A DNA stretch of 64,000 nt, from contig BSBK01005142.1 of the NCBI GenBank assembly GCA_027943335.1, forward strand, positions 186,001 to 250,000. Reading direction: 5' to 3'. The stretch comes from Chamaecyparis obtusa (taxonomy: Eukaryota; Streptophyta; Pinopsida; Cupressales; Cupressaceae). Position numbers and translations under genes: made by a program. The notes under the pieces were generated by a model. It ran no database searches and was not told the DNA's origin. It saw only the letters and a list, made by a program, of their open reading frames with translations. Below are positions 25,250 to 39,857 of this stretch, piece after piece (the stretch's first letter is position 1; each line of letters begins with the position of its first letter).

Positions 25250-26385
25250 AGGAAAATCTGCATCATGAAGGTTGTATATGTTGTATATGTTGTGTGTGTG
25301 TACGCGCATAAAAAAGGGGGCCTTTATCTTTGATCTTAAAATACAAATATGCCTATCTAATGCTTTTTTAGAGTGTAGGGAACAACAAATGGAGGCAACT
25401 TGAGACCACAAATGGAGACAACTTGTTGATTGAGGGTGCAGGGAACAACACCCGTCAATATTTTTATCGAATTGTAAATTTCAATTTTGAACCATTTTGT
25501 GAATATAGAACATGGATATAATCTCAAAAAATAACAAAATGTAGACATGATAGATTACTTATTTTTTTATTCTACATTACTTACTATTTGAGTGCACGTT
25601 CCACCTACAACTTGATCAAGTCTTGTTTGATGCTTCAATTTTGTGTTGACTGTCCTGTAGAAGTACATAGTTTTATATTTCCCCAATATGTTATTCAAAA
25701 AACAACAATAGAATAAAATACTTGTTGAGAAAGATCATCATAGGAGTATCAAAAACTCGAGATCCAAAGGTAACTCAACATTATAAGACTCTTACATTTA
25801 ACCTTCATCTCATGCACCTAATAAATAGGAGATAAAACACATTAAATTGAAAAATTACATTACAAAACAATGAGCTAAAACTACCTACAAAAGTAGTACC
25901 CAATTTATATACAAAATATTAAACTAATAAATTATGTTTTTCTTCACATCTTCACTACCAAAATAATCACCCCTTTAATCTAACTGCACTATGCAAGTCT
26001 AGTTTAGCGACCATGTGCATGTCATCCTCAATCAAGACTAAGGAACACTATAGGCAAATACATTGTCTAAATTGTCTACATTAAAAGAAACTATACTGCA
26101 AGCTTCTATGAATAAGAAAATAAAATTTAAAATTCATTACTTGCAACTACAACATTAGAGAAAAGTTGAATTTTATTTATGCCTTGATGGATATCTATAC
26201 CGTGTCATAAATATCCCATTTTGACATAGGATAAGAGCATAGTGATAGAAGATAGATCCATTTTGTGCATAACCTGAAGTCATTGTATTCCATGAGAGTG
26301 CATCTTTTGAGAATTTTTTTTTGAACATTTTAAGGGACCAATAGTTCTATAATTAAATCATCATAACTTTTCCATTACTTAATAA
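25250..26385. other. No gene recognised
   Basis: AT-rich sequence with short open frames only. A GGGAACAACA motif recurs about 60 bp apart near 25378 and 25440. I saw no CACTAGTA-type end that would close CACTA-1 on this side. Confidence 0.5.
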
Positions 26386-27104
26386 TCACACATGGCACAG
26401 ACTCTCTTCAAACTCACAATACGTTGCATGTGTAGTACAAAACTGATGAGATTCTAAAGAAGGCCTCACTCTTAATCAGCCAAATCTTCCTTGTACCACA
26501 CAAAAAACTATGTGATAAATATGTCTACTCCATCCTTAATTGTTTAAGAATTCATCATATCAGATAAAGTATGTTTAAGAATTATTGGGACTGGTCCTTT
26601 GGAGTGTATTAAACAGAATACAATTTTCAACATATTATTATCACTCTATTTCTTTGTTGTAAACATGCTATTGGTTCAGTTTTGCAAAAAAAAAGTGTTA
26701 AATGCATTTAAAATTATCTTCATTGTCTTCTGATTGTCTAAATGCTTCTTTATTTGTCATCCAATTAATAAATGCTAGTATATAAAGAAGACAATCAAAA
26801 GACAATGAAGATTTGTCTGACCAATAGTCTACAGAATTAGACCTTTATTTGGCTAGGTCAAATCTTCCTTTGTGCTAGCAATCTATAAAAATAGACCTTT
26901 ATTTTAAATGCATTAAACACAAAAATGAATACACTAAATTAAACCAATGGCATGTTTACAACAATTATCATAACTTGCAAGCAAAACTCAAACAATGACA
27001 TGTTTATAATTGATTAAGAGTGAGGCCTTCTTTAGAATCTCATGAGTTTTGTACTACACATACAACGTATTGTGAGTTTGAAGAGATTTTGTGCCATGTG
27101 TGAT
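26386..27104. mobile_element. 719-bp element with ~93-bp terminal inverted repeats
   Basis: ATCACACATGGCACAGACTC (26386 onward) through CTTAATCA (26478) is matched in reverse at 27011-27104, ending GTGCCATGTGTGAT. Inside are a reversed copy of repeat A (26513-26710), a second inverted pair around AGACAATGAAGATTTGTCTGA, and another repeat A fragment (26905-26965). No ORF is present. TIR length suggests a Mutator-like or other non-autonomous DNA transposon, but no 9-bp or other duplication is visible at the flanks. Confidence 0.65.
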
Positions 27105-29365
27105 AGAACCTACTTTATCTAATATGGTGCATTGCTAAAAAAATTAAGGGTAGAGTAGTTATTACTTAATTTTTTGTGGGGGACAATGAAGATTTGTCTA
27201 ATAAATAGTAGGTCTTCTTTAGTATTTCATGAATTTTTACCACATATATTGTTTCAAGCCTTTGAGTCATGGAGACAAATGGAAAGAGGAGTTGCTTTGT
27301 TGAGTGAGGGCTAATTAGGCCTAGGAGAAGAGAATTTGGAGATGGAATTATTCACCAGTCAAAGGATGGAAGACTGAGATTGAGATGGGGTTAGTAATTC
27401 TAAAAAGGGTATTTGAAAAGGTAAGTACTTTTTCAGGTTGTTTGGAGACTTTGGGTGTAATTTTATGAATTTTGTGTGTGTAGGGCTACTAGACAGGCCT
27501 AGAAGGGCTATAGAAGAAGAATGGTGTAAGATGAATAGATCGGAGTGAATGGGGTGTTGAAACATGGTGAATAGACCATGATGAGATGATACTTGATGTT
27601 AAGATCAGGGTGAAAAGCCTAGTTGAGGTTTTGACATGGTGGAGGCACTAGGTGCACTAGGTGGCTTAGGATGGAGATGGTGCTAGGAGGAATTGCCAAG
27701 AAATGAGGAAGTGAACTTGTGTAGCAGGGTTGTGGAAGTGATTAACAAAGTTAGGGAACTATACTTAATCCTTGAGTTGAGGCTAATTCCTTGAGTGGAT
27801 TCCAAGTTAATTGTTGAATCCTCAAGTTGAGTTGGTCTCTTTAAGGTGATAGTAGAGGGCTCTTCATCAAGATGTATGAAACAAAGAAGAAGAAGAATAT
27901 CTATAAAAGATTAAATTCTCTGCAACTTTGGTAATCCACTGTCCCGTGGAACAGTGAATAAAATAGTGAATCCATATGTGTGTTTGAATGTTATCTTGGC
28001 TGGGTGATGATATAGGAACATTTCCTTTTGTTATATTTACATGTTCATGAAATCATTATACTATTTGTGTTGTTAATAAATTCAAGAAATTGATTGGTGT
28101 TGGTAACTGTGACTGGTAAAGGAGTACAATTAGCAGATTAAGGGTTCTAAACCTCTATTATGTAAATAATGAACTTTGAACCTTCTAAAAGAGTTTTCCA
28201 ATGTTAAAAAATCCCTATATTTATGAACAAAAATACAGCCATTAGGTTCATTCTTATAGTTTCATTTTATGTCTCTTTTGTGTGAGAGTTTAACTTTTTG
28301 ATTCCCATTCAATGGTATTTGTGTTTGTGAGAAAAAATACTTTAATATTTGAAGATAATGGTTCTTGGTTTTCCTTGCATGAAACTTAGATGAATGTTGC
28401 TAACTTGAAATTTGTCTTTGAACATTAAGTGTTTATTATGTAAGCCTATACCTCATATAATCCAAAAAAAATCTTCAACACGAGGATTTTGGTAACTTAA
28501 AGGGCCTTAGTGACCAGCTTTGAGTTGAGAAACTTCGATGTCTAAAACTACATTGTTTTCAACCATTCGGTAGATTTTAGTTTCTCTTGATGGTTTTCTT
28601 CCAATATTTCACCCATTTTTGTCTACAAAATTTTCATTGGCTATAGATTCTTGGGATTATATCCACCTCAGTCATGGTAGTAGGCTAAGCTTTCCTATTC
28701 CTTTTGTTTGGTCTAGAAGAATCTACCTTGGAAGTGAATTAGATATGTTAGATCCTTAAGGCATACCTTTGTGTTTAATGCCCTACATCTTCCATGTAAG
28801 TGAATTAGCCTTATGATTTATCTTTGTGTTTAAACTTTAAAGTGCTTTTTATAGGGTTCTCTCCCAAGGATTAGTTAATGCATATGTAGCCTAGTTTGGA
28901 GCTGACTTGAGATCCTCCATTTCTACAAGGGTTGCTTAGGATTTTCTCATGTTATCTCTTTTTTTTTCCTTTTGTATGCCAAAGGAATTGATACAAGGTT
29001 AATGATCAATCAAAGATCATATGAAACTATGTAAACTACTTTTAGTAATAAAAAATGTAAATTTCATGTATATTGCTAGTCTCTGTCGCAGGGGTACAGT
29101 CAGAGGGTTCATTGACAAAATGATCCTTTGAATGGTTACTATGAATATGAATGATTTTATATAACATATTTCTCATTTTAATTGAAGTTTTTAATAGCTT
29201 GTGGAAGGGTGAAAGTACTTTTGATCATTTTGGTCGTGTTTGTTCCTATACACAGTTAGGAAATGTAACTGTCTAATGATTATATGTAATGTTGAATGGA
29301 TTAAATACTTTATTCTTGGTAGAATTGAATGGAAGGAATAGTGTTTGTGTTAGGTTTCATTTATT
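27105..29365. other. No gene recognised; possible old LTR fragments
   Basis: There are no meaningful ORFs. A block at ~27870-28030 (AAATTCTCTGCAACTTT, CAGTGAATAAAATAGTGAATCC, ATAGGAACA) resembles in order and wording the block at 59740-59880 that ends the Ty3 remnant there, so a diverged LTR of the same family may lie here. A GGGTACAGTCAG word near 29093 recurs at 59965. I cannot set boundaries. Confidence 0.4.
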
Positions 29366-30123
29366 ATTGAATTCAATGGTTTCCAAGATGTGTTGATCAA
29401 TTTTCTCCTTGTTTAATGTTAACTGTTCCTGCACAATCCACTCATACAATAGTGAAATGCTATGTGGAAGGGATGGTTGATAGTGTTCCTTGAGGGAAGG
29501 TGGATTCTGAAAGACTTTTTATCATTGTATTGTGTATTTCCAATATGTTTGGATGAATGACAAACCAGGAGAATGAAGGATCACTCATTGATTGCATGAT
29601 AACCCGATTTTGAAGGGTCACTGGTTGAGGGGACAGTCAAGGTCCGAATGATTGGGCCATTGGAGGACCATATTTCTTTGTATTAATTTCTATTCAGATT
29701 GGATGCATGGATTTCTTGTGAATTATTGACTGTTGTATATCCTGCAACTGCATCTGTAAATCTTCATATACTTCTCTAAGGTTGTAAGCCACTTAGGGAT
29801 CAAAATAGAGAAAATAAATCAAATCGGTTCTTTGTCCTATTTCCTTTTAACAAAGTCTCAACTATCAATGATACAATATATTTGATTCCCTAATCTATCA
29901 ATACAAATGGTGCCTAGCTAGAAGCTCACGGGTTTTCCATTTTATAACCACAGTCAACATTTCAAAAAAATTGATATCCTTGAGCACAAACACCAATAAT
30001 ATCAAATAATGGAGTTAAAGCACGGGCTAGGGTACGACACTAGTAGAATGTGGTCATTTCAGTGAGCATCTCAGAAATATACAATGGGGTCATTAAACAT
30101 GCCAGTAATATCAACAAACATGA
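29366..30123. repeat. Right arm of the ~757-bp inverted repeat, plus a local partial duplication
   Basis: It is the reverse complement of 268-1025 with scattered differences. Just outside it, 30129-30245 repeats part of 29951-30075 in direct orientation (TTGATATCCTTGAGCACAA through the GAGCATC block), so the outer end of this arm was duplicated after the arms formed or was never a clean terminus. Confidence 0.75.
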
Positions 30124-30245
30124 ATCCAAACATTTCAAAACAGTGAATCGATATCCTTGAGCACAAGCACCAATAAAATCAAATAATAGAGATAAAGCAC
30201 TGGCTAGGGCACGACACTAATAGAATGCAGTCATTTTAGAGAGCA

Positions 30246-32133
<1,888 letters not shown>

Positions 32134-34321
32134 TGATGAAGGGCCACACCACCCTTACCAACTCATAACAAAAAACATAACAACATAGAGACAACGAGAA
32201 GACAAAATGTTTTACAAAGAATACATTATACTTGAAAATAATTACAACTTGAGAGATCTTACATCCTTAAAGCTTACAATCCAAGAGCTTACAACTTAAG
32301 AGCTTCCTCCAAATATATGATCTACAACATGAGATCTTGCTTATGAATGCTCCTATGCCTTCTTTATATAGGCATTTCCCACCCAAAATATTACAACACA
32401 ACCAATGTGGGATAAAAGATACATGCAACTACCTTGATAAAAATATTAAATACCCACCCAATTAATATTAAGCACCACCATGTTGACCAATTAGAAAATT
32501 ACATTGCCTTTGTGGGCCAATAAGAAAAAGAAAGTTGTAACTACCTAGTTACAAATATTAAATACAAGAAGTTTCTACAAATTTCTATAATGCCACCTAC
32601 ACACCTCAATAAATGAAATGATTTCTTTTTATTTATTTATTTTTCTTTTATTCCACCTATGCACCTTGGAAAATGAATTTTTCTTTTTTCTTTTTTTTTT
32701 CCTTTTTTTTCTTTCTTTTTTTAAAATTTTTTTTATCATGCCCTCATTTAATTTTGTGATGCAAGATGCTCCTACATCAGACACCCAAGATAGGAAAAAT
32801 TTTGTGGATATGGATTCAGAAAATGAAGTAGTTGTTGCTGATATATTTTTTTTCTTCTCTTCCAACACCTTGTTGGAACAAGTATCCGTTGCCGATATAT
32901 TTATTTTTTCCTTCTTTTCCAACACCTAGTTGAAACAAGTATATGCTGCTGACAATACTCCTCTGCAATCAACTTTCTCCATCTGTAACTCTCATTCTCC
33001 TCCAAACTTTTAGGATCTAATGCACTTGTAATAAACTCTAAATTTTCTTTTGCACACCAAATATCACTTGCAAGGTCCTCATATAAACCATCATCATTAT
33101 CTTTCAAATCCATCTCAAAGTTAGCATTCCATGATTCATAAAAATTTACCCCTTTCATATCTTCATCTTTGTTGTCTTATTTTTTGTGTCTTCAACAAGA
33201 CATATAACAATTTCTCTACTTTGACCTCCAACCAAGGTATTCCACTATTTCTTGACTACTACAATCTTCATTAATAAATCATCTTCTTCAACTTCAGGTT
33301 CATAAATCTTTTCATTTGCATTCTCTTCCTCTTCTTTTGTATCACTTGCATGATACTCCAATGTATCTTCTTTCTTTCCTGCATCCAAAGAATTATCATC
33401 TCTTTTCTAATGAATCACTCTTCTCTTTTTCAGCTCTGCTTCTAATTCAGCCACTTGCTTCTTCAAATCCAGTATTGCAACTCTTGTCTCTTCTTGATAT
33501 CTCTCTCTAATTTTCTCAAGTATAGGAATTCTAAGAATCCATCTAATCACAAAAGTCATCTTCTTATTTCTCTTCTCCATACTCGTGTCCTCTTAAAAAA
33601 ATATTCACCCAACCCAAGGTCCTGGTGCAAACTGCCTCACGCTCAACGATTTATCTACACACTCAAGAACTACTACTCTGATACCACTGATGAAGGGCCA
33701 CACCACCCTTACCAACTCAACCAAAAATATAACAACATGGAGACAAAGAGGAGACAAAATACTTTACAAAGCATACATTAATACTTGAAAATAATTACAA
33801 CTTAAGAGATCTTACAACATGAGAGATCTTATATCCTTAAAGTTTACAATCCAAGAGCTTACAACTTAAGAGCTTCCTCCAAATATGAGATTTACAACAT
33901 GAAAGATCTTGCTTATGAATGCTCTTATGCCTTCTTTATATAGGTATTTCCCACCCAAGATATTACAACACAACCAATGTGAGATAAAAGATATATGCAA
34001 CTACCTTGATACAAATATTAAATACTCACCTGATTCATATTAAGCACCACCACGTTGACCACTTAGAAAATTACATTGCCTTTGTGAGCCAATAAGAAAA
34101 AGAAAGTTGTAACTACCTAGCTACAAATATTAAATGCAAGAACTTTCTACAAATTTTTAAAATGTCACCTACACACCTCGATAAATGAAATGATTTTTTT
34201 TTATTTATTTATTTTTCTTTTATTCCACCTATGCACCTTGGAAAATGAAATATTTTTTTCTTTTCTTCTTTTTTTTTTCTTTTTTTTTTCTCTTTTTTTA
34301 TTTTATTTTATCATGCCCTCT
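32134..34321 (-). mobile_element. Short non-autonomous LTR retrotransposon (~2.2 kb)
   Basis: The left LTR is 32134-32779 (TGATGAAGGGCC...GATGCTCCTACATCA, 646 bp). The right LTR starts at 33688 and stops aligning near 34321, about 40 bp short, so its outer end is lost. A primer site TGGTATCAGAG (minus, 33686-33676) sits next to the right LTR. The internal region is only ~910 bp. LTR ends match those of the chromovirus at 10480, suggesting movement by that family's enzymes. On the minus strand each LTR has a TATATAAAG box (32361-32377 in the left one), a likely promoter. No pol is present. Confidence 0.88.
32779..33600 (-). pseudogene. Residual gag-like ORF of the short LTR element
   Basis: Read minus from about 33580, the frame gives MEKRNKKMTFVIRWI, then a coiled-coil stretch (VAILDLKKQVAELEAEL), acidic segments and, at 33158-32901, MKGVNFYESWNANFEMDL to STRCWKRRKK. 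A few stops interrupt it. Position just after the primer site and the coiled coil suggest a shortened gag N-terminal region, but there is no zinc knuckle. The T-rich stretch at 32690-32740 belongs to the LTR and yields only false Phe/Lys frames. Confidence 0.4.
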
Positions 34322-35494
34322 TTTTCAGGAGCATCTTCAATCAATAACAATCCATATAATACAATAAAAGGGAGATATCCAAATGCTATAGTGATGATCT
34401 TTATAATATCTAGAAAAATGAATTAAGGTCATTGATAAATATGTGGGTAATAGCATGATCTTCATGATGGTGAATGATATAATCAACACAATGCTTACAA
34501 GAAAACTGGTATAAGGGTGTATATATGTTGGAACAAATGAGTTAATGGTAATTGTAAATCATCATTTCAAAGTATTGTTGTTGCATCCATGCCAATGAAT
34601 CAGCACTTTGGTAGTGTAAAATGAGATAAGGGTTTGATATAAAATAAGCCGTGATATTTTTGCAAGTAAAACCTTTAGGCCATATTTTGATACAAAGCAG
34701 AAGTCATTTTTATTATAAAAAGAAAAAATATAGAAGTATATTGATTATTTTTGTGCGTGTGCATGGAACCCTCAAGAAAGCTCACATGCCAAATCCATTG
34801 TGAAAGCTCCAAGATCAAGGAAATAAATGTTGGATTTTCAATATGAAATCAAGGCACTCAAAATGACCTAATGTGACTCACATAATGTAAGAGATCAGAT
34901 AACCTATGAACTAATCAAAGAAACCCACAAATCTATGGTGCAGTGATATGTAGTTTAAGAATGAGATATAGGAAAACCCTCATTCATGTAGAGGTCTTAT
35001 AATATTCATATCATTTAAATGTTCAAAAAAATTCAAAGTATACAGATCTTTTTCACACAAAACCATAGTTTTGTGGTGTATGAAGAAGACACAAGCTTTC
35101 CAAATTTCAATATCTTAGAGACAAGAAGAGACAAGCTTACTAGTAAAGAGGAGACTAGCCCATAGATATACTAGTAAAATGGCTTCAAAACATTCATCTA
35201 ATCTTTATAATGAAACTTTAAAAGTCTCCAAAAAATCAGAGCACCAAATTAAAAAAATGCTAAAGAAAATGTCAACTAATAAAAAAACTTACAAGGATGA
35301 GACATATTCACAACTTTTGTAGTCACAACATGGATATCAACACCAGGAGCAACTCATAGTGTTAGTGTACATACAAGACAATATGGGAGTTCATTATACC
35401 CAACAACTTTTGGTGTTTTTGTTGTTGTTGGCTTTGTTGGACCTTACAATTAAGATTCAATATACATTATTCAATATTGAAAAGTGTGTTATCT
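34322..35494. other. No gene recognised
   Basis: Noncoding by my reading, with no repeat partner noticed in the window. It lies between the truncated short LTR element and the conserved 3' part of CACTA-3. Confidence 0.45.
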
Positions 35495-36447
35495 TATTGA
35501 GCTTCATTTTGTTTTAAGAATAGTTTAATATTATCTAATTAACAGGGCCAACCACGTGAAGGTGGAAGCTCATTTGGCCCTTCCCCCCCTAACATCACTC
35601 TAAAATCCTCGTTAACATCTAACATTCATTCATTCTTTCATCCATTAATAAAATATAACATTCATTCATTATCACATAACAGTCATTAACACATAACATT
35701 CATTAACAAATAACATTCATTAACACACAACATTCATCATTATTTATTAGCACATATCATTCATGAACATTTATTAGCACATAATTACATTCATTAACAC
35801 ATAAAATTTAGTCATTATCAAATAAGGTAGATTAAAATCATTTCTTTTTTTTGAAGCTATGTAAAGACTAAGTGGAGCATCATTTTCTTCATATCATTTC
35901 CCCCTCTTCAGTTGTTCTACCCTCTTCTAGTGATCTTAATGTATGCCTAGTTCTATATTGAGGACGATGACACGGATGCAAAGAGGGGTCCTCTGTAATA
36001 TCAAAGAAATGGGTTAAATTCAAAATATTTTTTATTATTGTTCCAAGTATTTCATTAATTTAAAGAACATAATTGTGGCACTCTTTACTTGATGGGGCCA
36101 CATCATCTTCTAGATCATTTTGTCTAGCCTCAACGTCAATGTGTTGAACACCCTCTAGATCCTCTGGAGTTGAAATACTAAAGGTTACAATAATAAATAC
36201 ACCAATTGTAATTAAATTCATTTAAAGGAATAAAATTGGTCCTCTTTACCTAATGGGGGAACATAACATTCTTGATGTTGTCTACCCGAATCATGCTCCA
36301 CTTGGTCACCATCTGACTACATGCTCTAAAATATTAACAAAAAAGATTACATTAATTACAACACCAATTTCAATTTAAGATGTTTAATTGTATTAATAAT
36401 TATATAAAAAAAATTGAATAGCAAATGAATACCTACACTACTGGGAT
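35495..36447 (-). mobile_element. CACTA-3, 3' part (left of the CACTA-2 insertion)
   Basis: It starts TTGAGCTTCATTTTG and matches 4197-4970 and 39858 onward, including GGCCAACCACGTGAAGGTGG. It stops at CACTACTGGGAT, where CACTA-2 begins. The sequence resumes at 61728 (GATGCACATTC), and the joined order matches CTGATGCACATCC near 4982 and GTGATGCACATCATGG near 41493. Confidence 0.85.
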
Positions 36448-36915
36448 CACTAGTACAATTGGCACATTTTTTCGATGCACAAATGGTCAAAATTTGTACA
36501 AAGATTGGATGAATGGTCTTGTCATTATTTTCCTAGTCGAACTTTCAACATATCATTGTTAAGGTAGAATGTTCTATGCCAATTTTGGTCGAACTGACAT
36601 CTACAATTGGTGAATTTAGTCGTCAAATTTGTGACCACTATCGGTCAAAATGTGTGGCCCGCCCAACCAGGATGCCAAACCCATGACGCTAAATTTTGAT
36701 ACAGAATGGTTGATATGTACACCAGTCTTAGTGAGGGTTTCGACCAAAATTAGTTGAAATTTAGACCAATCTTGGTTGAAATGTTTGGCCCATCTGACCA
36801 AGATGCCAAATCCATGATGCTAAATTTTAACACAGAATGGTCAATATGTAGACCATTCTTGGTGAGGGTTTTGACTAAGGTTAGTCAAAATTTTGACCAA
36901 TTATGGAATGTTAAA
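36448..36915. repeat. CACTA-2 left terminus and subterminal repeats
   Basis: After the TIR, words such as TCAAAATTTTGACC, GGTCGAACT and GGTCAAAATTTG recur on both strands. A ~132-bp unit is tandemly duplicated (about 36655-36786 and 36787-36905; shared words GATGCCAAA, CATGATGCTAAATTTT, ACAGAATGGT). Such subterminal arrays bind the accessory transposase in En/Spm. Open frames on both strands here are by-products of the repeats. Confidence 0.8.
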
Positions 36916-36919
36916 AAAA

Positions 36920-37000
36920 AACACCTGAAGATAAATATCCAGAGTAATCACCAATGACATCCTAGTTAGTGATTAGTCTAGATATTTATCTTTAGGTGTT
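36920..37000. repeat. 81-bp hairpin, MITE-like
   Basis: AACACCTGAAGATAAATATC (36920 onward) pairs with GATATTTATCTTTAGGTGTT (ending 37000) with one or two mismatches. Pairing continues through TAATCAC/GTGATTA, giving arms of about 33 bases and a short loop. It lies just inside the CACTA-2 left subterminal array. Confidence 0.75.
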
Positions 37001-38011
37001 ACTTTTCATTAATATATATCATTGTGTATTTTGTTATGTTTCTTTACTATTAGCATAATGGTTTATTATGAACTTATTTGATACCACTATGATGCATAGG
37101 CATCATGGGCCCATTCACGATCATGTCAAAAATCTTCATTTTCCCTTCTACAACATATAATTAGCAATGTCTTTCAAGACAAATATCCACTTCTTTATGG
37201 TAGATATAACTTCACATCATCACTCACAACTCAACTCCCTATTCTAAAATGTCTTCTCCAATTAGATCACTCTCCAAGACTGCTCAACTGATCCCACTAC
37301 TTTGATCACAACCTTTGTCGAATTCCAAACAACATTCTCTCTAATCTGTAACTCCTAATTGCATACCTCTGATCACACACTAACTTTGATGGTATTTAAT
37401 AACTTGATTGATTACATACCCCATTTCCCTATGACAACACACTCAAATCATCAATCACTCTACCTCCTTGAATCTTTACACCCTTCTCTGATCATACTCA
37501 TGACAGTACCCCATACTCTCACAAGTATTTTAACAACTCCAAACTCTTTCAACAAGTAATCTCCTAATGGACTATAAGTGTCCCCTATGAAAATATCTTT
37601 AATCAGACTCTTATCTTGAATGAATTCCTAATACGAAAATTCACCATTAAACCTTCACATTACCCTATGAGGGTTTGGAATAGTTTGCACAAAATTTTGG
37701 ATATATTAATTTGTTAATAATAAATGGAATTAAATTCCACAAAATCCAAAATGACTATGATTTAATGCTCTAACATCTACAATAAATGGTTCTCCAAAAA
37801 TATACCATATAGACCATAAGAAAATGTTGGAACAAGACTGTTTAACTGAACATGATCATGAAATATTGCAGAAAACCCAAACTTCATTAATCATAGACTG
37901 ATTACATCAAATTCCTTACCCATTCTCAAAAAAATAAAAAAAACCAAACAAATCAAGATTGTTAAATGATTTAGCATTCAAAACATTATGGCTTAAACTA
38001 TACCGAGTGAC
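37001..38011. other. No gene recognised
   Basis: Pyrimidine-rich, AT-rich sequence with short frames only. Confidence 0.5.
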
Positions 38012-39550
38012 AGCATGTTATGGCATGTCATTACATTTAGACTCATCACAGAAGTAGAATAATAGGTGAAAGACTATTTTTACAAGAATTAAATTGAAGA
38101 CAAGGACAGAAATGGAAAACAGAGAACATAAGGACAAATTTCCAGCCCAAAAAGTGTGTAGTTCTATTGGAGTCTGCACTATCGAACATGACAGTGCATA
38201 ATGAAGAGTTTTTACAATCATTGTGATGGGATGACAAGGGAAGAGAATGAAAATATTTTACACCAAATAATAGTGGAAAACATGAAAAGAGACAGCCTTC
38301 ATGATGGCTAGCATCAACCAATCACACCAACCATTTGACACATTAGATAGCACTTTGTGGAGATTTGTCAACTATTTGACTAAATGTCGAAGGGAGTGAA
38401 ATGCTACAGGCTGTAAGTTTGCACAAAGAATGCCATTTATAACCAGCTAAGAGCTTATATGAATGAAAGTAGAAGAATTTTCTATAAAACAGTTCCAAAG
38501 ATAGTAACAAGATAGTGAAATAAAACAACAAGAAATGCATGAGCCTAGAACATGAAGGTATATGAAAAATAAGGTCAAAGGCAAGTAAATAGATGATGAT
38601 GAGCACAATGATAGTACATGATAAAACATGACATCTTTTCTACCTTGTAGATTCTAGTTGGTAAGAGATGTGACATGTTATAGTTCCAAACGATAGTGAC
38701 AGGGTGCCTTTACTAGTGCAAGTCAATAAGACATGTTAGACCATGCTTGACATAGCGCGTTTATCTACATTGGTCAAAGGTACATAACTTCTAGCATGTT
38801 ATGGCATGTCACTACATTGAGATTCCATCACTAACATTGAAGACAAGGGCAGATGTGGTAAACAGGGAACATAAGGACAAATATATGGTACCTAAAAAGA
38901 TAAAAACTCTAAAATGTGTGATAATCCTATTGGAGGCTGCATTGTTGGATAGGACAGTGCATAATTAGGAGTTTTTACAGTCATTGAGACAAGATGAAAA
39001 ATGTAGAAAATGAAAATCTTTTACACTAAATAACAATTGCAAGTATTAAATGGAGAGTCTTCATGATGGCTCGCATCAACCAAGCACACTAACCATTTGA
39101 CAAATGAGATAGCACTTTGTGGGTATTTTTAAACTATTTGATTAAAAATCAAAGGGAGTGAAATGCTATAGTCTATCACTTTGCACAAAGAATTCCAAAT
39201 ATAACTAGTTAAGAGCTGCTATGAATAAATGTAGAGAAACTTTTCTTAAAAAAATTCCAAAGAAATTAAGAAGATAGTGAACTACAACAACTTGAAATGC
39301 ATGAGTCTAGAAGGTGAAGGAATATGAAAGAAAAACTTAGAGACAAGTAACTAGAGGATAGTGAGAACAATGACAGTATATGATAAAACATGAAATCTTT
39401 TATTCTTTGAAGGCTCCATTTGGCAAGTGATATGACACATTACAGTTCCAAATGACAATGACAACATGCCTTTACTAGTCCAAGTCAAGAACACATGTTA
39501 TATCATGCTTGTCACAGTGAGTTTATCTACATTGGCTAAAGGTACATAAC
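38012..39550. repeat. Tandem duplication of a ~781-bp unit
   Basis: Unit 1 (38012-38792) and unit 2 (38793-~39550) both begin AGCATGTTATGGCATGTCA and end with TTTATCTACATTGG, AAAGGTACATAAC. They share GGAACATAAGGACAAAT, CTTCATGATGGCT and AACCATTTGACA. Divergence is substantial, so the duplication is old. There is no coding signal. It lies in the 3' noncoding part of CACTA-2. Confidence 0.85.
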
Positions 39551-39857
39551 ATCAATGATATAATGATGTGATTTCCTAAAGATGATAGTTATGAATGAAG
39601 AATAGAAGATAGAAACTGATTTAACACTTCACCTACTCAAAAACACAAACCAATGAAATGATCCAAATCAGGCCAAGAGAGGTTGACACATTCAATAAGA
39701 GAATACTTACACAAAATGAAGCCGAATCATGCCAGACAAGTTGACTATTGGCCCTTCTAGTTTGTTATTTGATAGTTTCCTGACAATGACACATTCAAAA
39801 TTCACTTATGAGCAAAGACCTAGAATGAATGAAATTGATTAAATAATGAAGGTATAT

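Noticed and set aside
30037..30060. CACTAGTAGAATG as a CACTA terminus
   Set aside because: It lies inside the inverted-repeat arm. The mirrored place near 344-356 reads differently (CACCAGTAGAAT), and no partner end or GAT-type duplication was found.
32618..32929. Phe- or Lys-rich ORFs on both strands
   Set aside because: Produced by the T-rich tract in the LTR of the short element.
36616..36957. Overlapping ORFs on both strands rich in FDQ/KFRPILVE words
   Set aside because: Caused by the tandem subterminal repeat. Both strands are open because the unit is partly palindromic.
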